Source: Ophiocordyceps camponoti-saundersi (nom. inval.)
Taxonomy: Eukaryota > Ascomycota > Sordariomycetes > Hypocreales > Ophiocordycipitaceae
Reading direction: 5' to 3'
DNA: 64,000 bases
NCBI GenBank assembly: GCA_003339415.1
Contig: PDHQ01000074.1
Span: 85,525-149,524 of the forward strand
Of this stretch, positions 59,946 to 64,000 are shown one piece after another; position 1 is the stretch's first letter; the number at the start of each line of letters is the position of its first letter. Both the position numbers and the translations under genes were made by a program. The notes beneath the pieces are model-generated. The model was given only the letters and a program-made list of their open reading frames with translations, was not told where the DNA came from and searched no databases.

Positions 59946-59987
59946 CTTCTTCTTCTTCTTCTTCTTCTTCTTCTTCTTCTTCTTCTT
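59946..59987 (+). repeat. CTT microsatellite in the gag frame
   Basis: Fourteen CTT units, read in frame as serine (TCT). Confidence 0.95.
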
Positions 59988-60036
59988 CGGTTACGGCTAC
60001 GGACTTTGCTCTCGAACGTACGGATCGGCCGGTCTC

Positions 60037-60090
60037 GTCGTTTTCGTCGTTTTCGTCGTTTTCGTCGTTTTCGTCGTTTTCGTCGTTTTC
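60037..60090 (+). repeat. Six 9-bp GTCGTTTTC repeats in the gag frame
   Basis: Perfect units, read as Ser-Ser-Phe in the gag frame. Element A has a GGCTAC hexamer run at the corresponding place, so this segment expands differently in each copy. Confidence 0.95.
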
Positions 60091-61387
60091 TTCCTTCGTT
60101 TCTTCCTTCCCGGCAGCGAAGGCTTCGTACGAGGCTAGCCTTGCTACTGCCCCCCTGCTTTTTCTGCTGCTTTTTGCAGACTTCTTCCTCGGCCCGTTTT
60201 TTTCGGCTGCTTTTTTCTTCCTTTAGTCTACTGCTTTCTTCTGCCTGCAACCTTCGGCAACCCCCTTTTCGACAGGGTCGTCACAGTCGTTACAAGGGCT
60301 ACCGATACGACAGCTACAGTGGCAGGAAAAAACAGATCGCGACCGAGAACGACTACAGCAGCCGCCGAATTCGACTACGGAACCGACCGAGAGATACGTA
60401 CGGCTGCAGTCACAACGGCCGCAGCAGCGGCTACAGCCTCGTACGGATACGACGTCACAGCAGCGGCTGCAGCAGCGGCTATAGCAGCCTCGGACGGATA
60501 CGGCGCTGCAGGGACCTTTTTCCCCTGCTTCCTCGGATCCCTCTTTTGCCCCTGCTTTTCCGGATCCCCCTTCTTCTTCTTCTTATCCGGGTCTTCGGCA
60601 GTCCTCCTTTGCCTAGTCCCCTGCCCCTGCCCAAGGTCTTCCTTTTCCTCCCTCCTTTTCTTCCCTCTCGAGCCTGCCCCCCCTTCGACCTTTCCAAGGT
60701 AAAGGGATCAAATGCTTCCTCGAACGATTTGAAGCTAGGTTCCCGGAAGAAGGAAGAACTGAGTGGCTACCGCACTTCGTAGCCCCTGCTCTTCGGGATC
60801 GGATCGAGACCTTCACGACAGACCTCTCGTGGCAGGCAGCGAAAAAACGGCTCCTTCGATACTTCGGAGTATTTGATCGAGCCTATTCGGCAGGGACCTT
60901 AGGAAGGCTACGGCAGCACGAGGCCCGTCGACCGAAGACGAAGGACGTGATCGACTGGCTAGAGAGGCACGCTTTCTTCTGCCGGCAGCTACCGAAGAAC
61001 GACGACTTCGAGGCTACGACTCGACACTCTCTCGGTCTCCTTTCTGCCCTTCCGAGAGAAATACGAGATCTGCTCCTCGAAAACGAAGATCTACGCGGCC
61101 GAGACCTTCCTTCCTACGGCACCCTCTTCGAGAGGGCATATTTCTACGCCTCCGTTCTTCTCGAGAACGAAGAAATAAGCCGCTACCGAAAGGATACTGC
61201 CTGGCCGTGCCCGTCTTCTTCTTCGTCTTCTTCTGCCCGGCCGTTTCCTTCTGCCCGGTCGGTCTCTTCTGCTTCTTCGTCTTCTTCTGCTTTTTCGGCC
61301 CGGTCGTTTCCTTCCTCTCGGTCGTCTTCTCCTTTCCCCTCGTTTCCTTCTTCTGCCTGCCCGGTTCCTTCGGCTTCCTCGATCTGA

Positions 61388-61782
61388 TCGATCCGGCCGT
61401 CCGGCCGGCTACCTTTAGACTTGTGGGGAGTCGACCTTTTCGTCCGAGACGAAGACCCTGCTTTCTGAAGGGTCTGATTAAATGCTTCCTTCTGCTCTAG
61501 TCGATAGGTAGGGGCGTACGGCGGCGTTCTTCTTCTTTCCTGCTTTTTCCTGCTTTTTCCGTTCTTTTCCTTTCTTCCGTTTTTCTGCTTTTTCCTTCCT
61601 TCTTCTTTTCCTTCCGTTAGTCCTTACTATCTTCTTTCTCTTCGGCCCTCTTCACGGCGGCTACCTTCCCGTTACCTTCTTCTTCTTTCTTTCTTCTTTC
61701 TTCTTCTTTGCTTGCTCCCGCGTTTCTTCTCGCGAAGCACGCTTCCCTCTTCGCTACCGCTTCCTTACGCGTGCTTACGCTA
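61388..61782 (+). other. C/T-rich untranslated region of element B
   Basis: Long pyrimidine tract of CTTCTTTCC type between the gag stop and the polypurine tract; element A has the same. Frames on the other strand are only Lys/Arg/Glu runs and were not accepted as genes. Confidence 0.7.
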
Positions 61783-61792
61783 TGGGGAGTAG
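61783..61792 (+). other. Polypurine tract of element B
   Basis: TGGGGAGTAG directly before the 3' LTR. Confidence 0.75.
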
Positions 61793-62647
61793 TTTGGCGG
61801 GAGCAACGGGCACCCCTGTCCACACACATAGCCCCGGCAGGGAAGACAGTCTTAAGGAAGTAGGACTATCGGATCCGTCCGGCCCTGCAGGCCGTATAGA
61901 CCTACGGGTCCTAGGAAGGGTCGTTTTTAGAGTATTTATATTTGCCACGGCACCTATTCCTATTAGACACGACACTCCTAGATTTAGCGGTACGTACCTG
62001 ATAATAAAGATAATTTTTTTTGCCCGGTATAAAGTCGTAGGACGCCTAAAGTTACTCGTAATCTATAGGTATTTATCTTTTCTGCCTACCTCTACTTACT
62101 TTTACGTTTCTATGCCTAACTAAGCTTACCTATACTTTCTATACCTACCTCTGCTTACCTTTACTTTTTTTTTCCGGCTAGAAAACGCAAAGCGTGCGCG
62201 CGGGTAGATAAAAAGATAGGTACTTACGGACTACGAGCGATATTTAAGTCTCCCTAGGCCTTATACCGCTATCACGTTACGTGGTGGGGTAGGTCGGAAA
62301 ATGCCTTAGTAATTCGGTACGTACCGCTAAATCTAGGAGTGTCGTGTCTAATAGGAATAGGTGCCGTGGCAAATATAAATACTCCGTTTTTATACGTATA
62401 AGAAGGGTCGTTTTTCCCTACCTAGGAAGAATAACTAAGGTAGCCGTGAGCCCTTTAATATATAAAATTAGTTGCCGTGAGCGCACGACCCTAGGTAGGG
62501 TCACCTCTTTAGTCTTTGTGAAATCTACGCTTTTTGAATTACTAGGAATTCTACGGAAATAGCTTCTTTCCTTTCTTTTTCTTCTTTTTCTTTCCCTTCT
62601 TTTTCCCCTTCTTTTTCCTCGGGGTATGTCTTTTTATCCCCGTTAAA
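61793..62647 (+). repeat. 3' LTR of element B, interrupted by a MITE
   Basis: 855 bp in total. Subtracting the MITE (61930-62384) and one 8-bp duplication leaves 392 bp, the exact length of the 5' LTR. Confidence 0.93.
61930..62384. mobile_element. MITE with 69-bp perfect inverted repeats and 8-bp target duplication
   Basis: 455 bp starting GAGTATTTATATTTGCCACG and ending with the exact complement. The two arms pair without mismatch for 69 bp. CGTTTTTA flanks both sides (61922-61929 and 62385-62392). An 8-bp duplication is characteristic of hAT-type transposition (established); the long inverted repeats are unusual for hAT. The 317-bp interior has no gene; it contains TACCTCTRCTTACYTTTAC-like repeats at about 62.08-62.17 kb. 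Confidence 0.93.
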
Positions 62648-62651
62648 CTGC

Positions 62652-63788
62652 TAGAATTTAACCTTCTATATACTAAATATAGCGCTTTAGCTTAAGCCGG
62701 TAATTCTTTATATTATAAATAATATAGTAAATAAAGAATTGAAAAAAAACGCTATAAATAACGCTAAATAGGAGACCCTTAGTAATTTAAAATAACTTTT
62801 TAAGATTTTTTTAAAGCCTTTTATAAAGCTATAAGGATAACTTTATATTATAGCCTCGGAAGCTTTATTTTATATTTATACAATTTATAAAAAGCTTAAT
62901 TCCTTATCTACCGACTATAAAATTAAAGCTTAATATATAAGTTTAGCCCCGGGACTAGTAAGTTTTTTTTATATTTTTATTTATTATTTTTACTAATTAT
63001 TTTATTAATTAAACTATTATAATATCTTTCTTTTAAGTATTTTATAAGGGAAAAATAAACTAGAAAAATATTTTCCTAAAAAACTAACCCCTATTAATTA
63101 TAAAAAGTATTTACTATATTTATTTAGTATAATACTTAACCTAAGGCTTAAACTTAATTATTTTTAAGAAAATTAGCTTCTAGCTTTTTATTCTAGCTTT
63201 AAAAAGGACGTTTTAGATTAGTTTAAAGCTAAGTATTTTAAGTAAGTTATTTTTTCCTTTATTTATTTTTCTTTTATTTATTTTTCCTTTATTTATTTTT
63301 ATTAATATTATTTTAAGATAAAAGAAGAAATAACTTAGAAAAATACTACTTCTTTTAAGGCCCTTAGCCTAGCTAATTCTAACTTTTCCGACGACTTTTT
63401 TATTAATTTAGATAAAGAAAATAGCTAGGAAGAGTTTATTTTTTACTTTTTAGAGCCGTGCCTTAAGAAAAAAGTAAATATTAATTTTTTTTTAATTTTT
63501 CCCTTTTTTATTTAACTTACTAATTATTTTTAAGATAATATCTTTAAATACTAGAAGTAGTAGAAAGCTAGATTCCCTATTCTAGCTATTTTAGTATAAT
63601 ATTATTTATTAATTATAGCTACCTCTACCTTAATTAAAAGCGCTTTTTCGATTAGCGCGAATATAATAATTAAAAGCCGGAATTAACTTAATTCGGAAAT
63701 AATAAAGAAGCTTATTCTACTTAAAAGCTAGAATAAGGATTTAAGCTTACTTAAAAAGAAATATAAGGAAGGTAAGGAAGAGGATTAA
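62652..63788 (+). pseudogene. hAT transposase relic, 3' part with dimerisation domain
   Basis: Continues the relic cut by element B. Around 62.77-62.95 kb the frame reads FKIFLKPFIKL and ASEALFYIYTIYKKLNSL, fitting the region before the dimerisation domain. Intron-like gaps start near 62967, 63243 and 63472. The last exon, from about 63546 to TAA at 63786-63788, reads KAFPILA-like sequence, YYLLIIATSTLIKSAFSISA, then IIKSRN, LNSEIIKKLILLKS and NKDLSLLKKKY. This is the C-terminal hAT dimerisation signature (ATSxxSExxFSxxG...R..L). Three TAG codons stand where the conserved Trp residues belong. Confidence 0.85.
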
Positions 63789-63876
63789 ATACTTATTATT
63801 TATATTTATTTAGCTAGTTTTTTTACTTAGTTTAATCTAGGTTATTTTAGTTAAATAAATATTTTTTTAAACCTTT

Positions 63877-64000
63877 ATTAGTATTTTTATTAGTATTTTT
63901 ATTAGTATTTTTATTAGTATTTTTATTAGTATTTTTATTAGTATTTTTATTAGTATTTTTATTAGTATTTTTATTAGTATTTTTATTAGTATTTTTATTA
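63877..64000. repeat. Perfect 12-bp minisatellite, continues beyond the window
   Basis: ATTAGTATTTTT is repeated ten times without change, plus four bases of the next unit, up to the window edge. Its perfection contrasts with the mutated DNA around it. Confidence 0.97.

Larger units (their letters stand above)
59723..61387 (+). pseudogene. Gag-like protein of element B with three TAG stops
   Basis: From ATG at 59723 to TGA at 61385-61387 one frame of 555 codons is broken only by TAG at 60224, 60482 and 60614, each explained by one CAG-to-TAG change. Residues about 75-88 are a Ser run encoded by a CTT repeat, followed by Ser-Ser-Phe repeats, Gln-rich and Pro/Ser-rich parts. From about residue 323 a capsid-like domain begins: GKGIKCFLERFEARFP, TEWLPHFVAP, DLSWQAAKKRLLRYFG, VIDWLERHAFFCRQLPKN and RHSLGLLSALPREIRDLLL. 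It ends near residue 490 and is followed by a Ser-rich tail. This pattern of helices and Trp residues is usual for fungal retrotransposon gag; the match is by eye. No protease or zinc knuckle. Confidence 0.8.
59263..62647 (+). mobile_element. Non-autonomous gag-only LTR retrotransposon, copy B
   Basis: Same family as element A, inserted in the hAT relic with the 4-bp duplication CTGC at 59259-59262 and 62648-62651. The LTRs are 392 bp each once the 455-bp MITE and its 8-bp duplication are removed from the 3' copy. LTR ends are TTTGGC...GTTAAA. The interior has a primer site at 59657, a gag-like frame, a C/T-rich stretch and a polypurine tract. RIP damage is light. No pol is present. Confidence 0.93.

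Noticed and set aside
59852..60250. Minus-strand Arg/Lys-rich open frame in element B
   Set aside because: It is the complement of the CTT and GTCGTTTTC repeats of the gag frame; the composition is produced by the repeats and no domain is seen.
60006..60782. 258-codon plus-strand frame overlapping gag
   Set aside because: It overlaps the gag frame, starts in the 9-bp repeats (Arg-Arg-Phe), and ends inside the capsid-like region that is conserved in the other frame. Treated as a shadow frame.

Overview
The window looks like a transposon graveyard from a filamentous ascomycete (Pezizomycotina). This is an inference. The DNA is very AT-rich and strongly depleted of CpA and TpG. Coding frames of retroelements carry TAA/TAG where CAA, CAG or TGG would be expected. 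That is the signature of repeat-induced point mutation (RIP). I found no intact host gene, rRNA, tRNA or CRISPR array. All recognisable coding sequence is mobile-element derived, and most of it is broken.

Layout. 1-10.4 kb: AT-rich DNA, a palindrome cluster, an unidentified RIP-decayed relic, then a minus-strand Gypsy reverse-transcriptase fragment. 10.4-16.7 kb: a complete Ty1/Copia element (747-bp LTRs, target duplication CTTTA) that split an older LTR. 17.6-38 kb: a four-level nest. A gag relic is split by a 17.4-kb span with 300-bp LTRs (duplication ATATT) that carries a minus-strand chromodomain Gypsy pol. This in turn holds a small TRIM-like element (210-bp LTRs, CCGCC) and a plus-strand Gypsy (324-bp LTRs, GATAR). 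38-43.4 kb: relics, a LINE-like 3' repeat, and a GC-richer island that escaped RIP. 43.4-46.7 kb: a solo TRIM LTR split by non-autonomous LTR element A. 47.3 kb: an un-mutated solo LTR. 48.5-57.2 kb: a tandem array with a period of about 700 bp, split by a second Copia element (705-bp LTRs, TTTAT). 58.4-63.8 kb: a RIP-decayed hAT transposase with intron-like gaps, split by element B. Element B's 3' LTR itself carries a 455-bp MITE with 69-bp perfect inverted repeats and an 8-bp target duplication. The window ends in a perfect 12-bp minisatellite.

Elements A and B are the most unusual content. They form one family of about 3-kb LTR elements with a primer-binding site, a polypurine tract and one gag-like frame but no visible pol. 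The LTR ends are TTTG...CAAA and the target duplications are 4 bp, in two independent insertions. They would need proteins supplied by another element. LTR ends and target duplications were located by eye from matched repeats. In each intact pair the two LTRs have the same length (or match once a later insertion is removed), which supports the boundaries.
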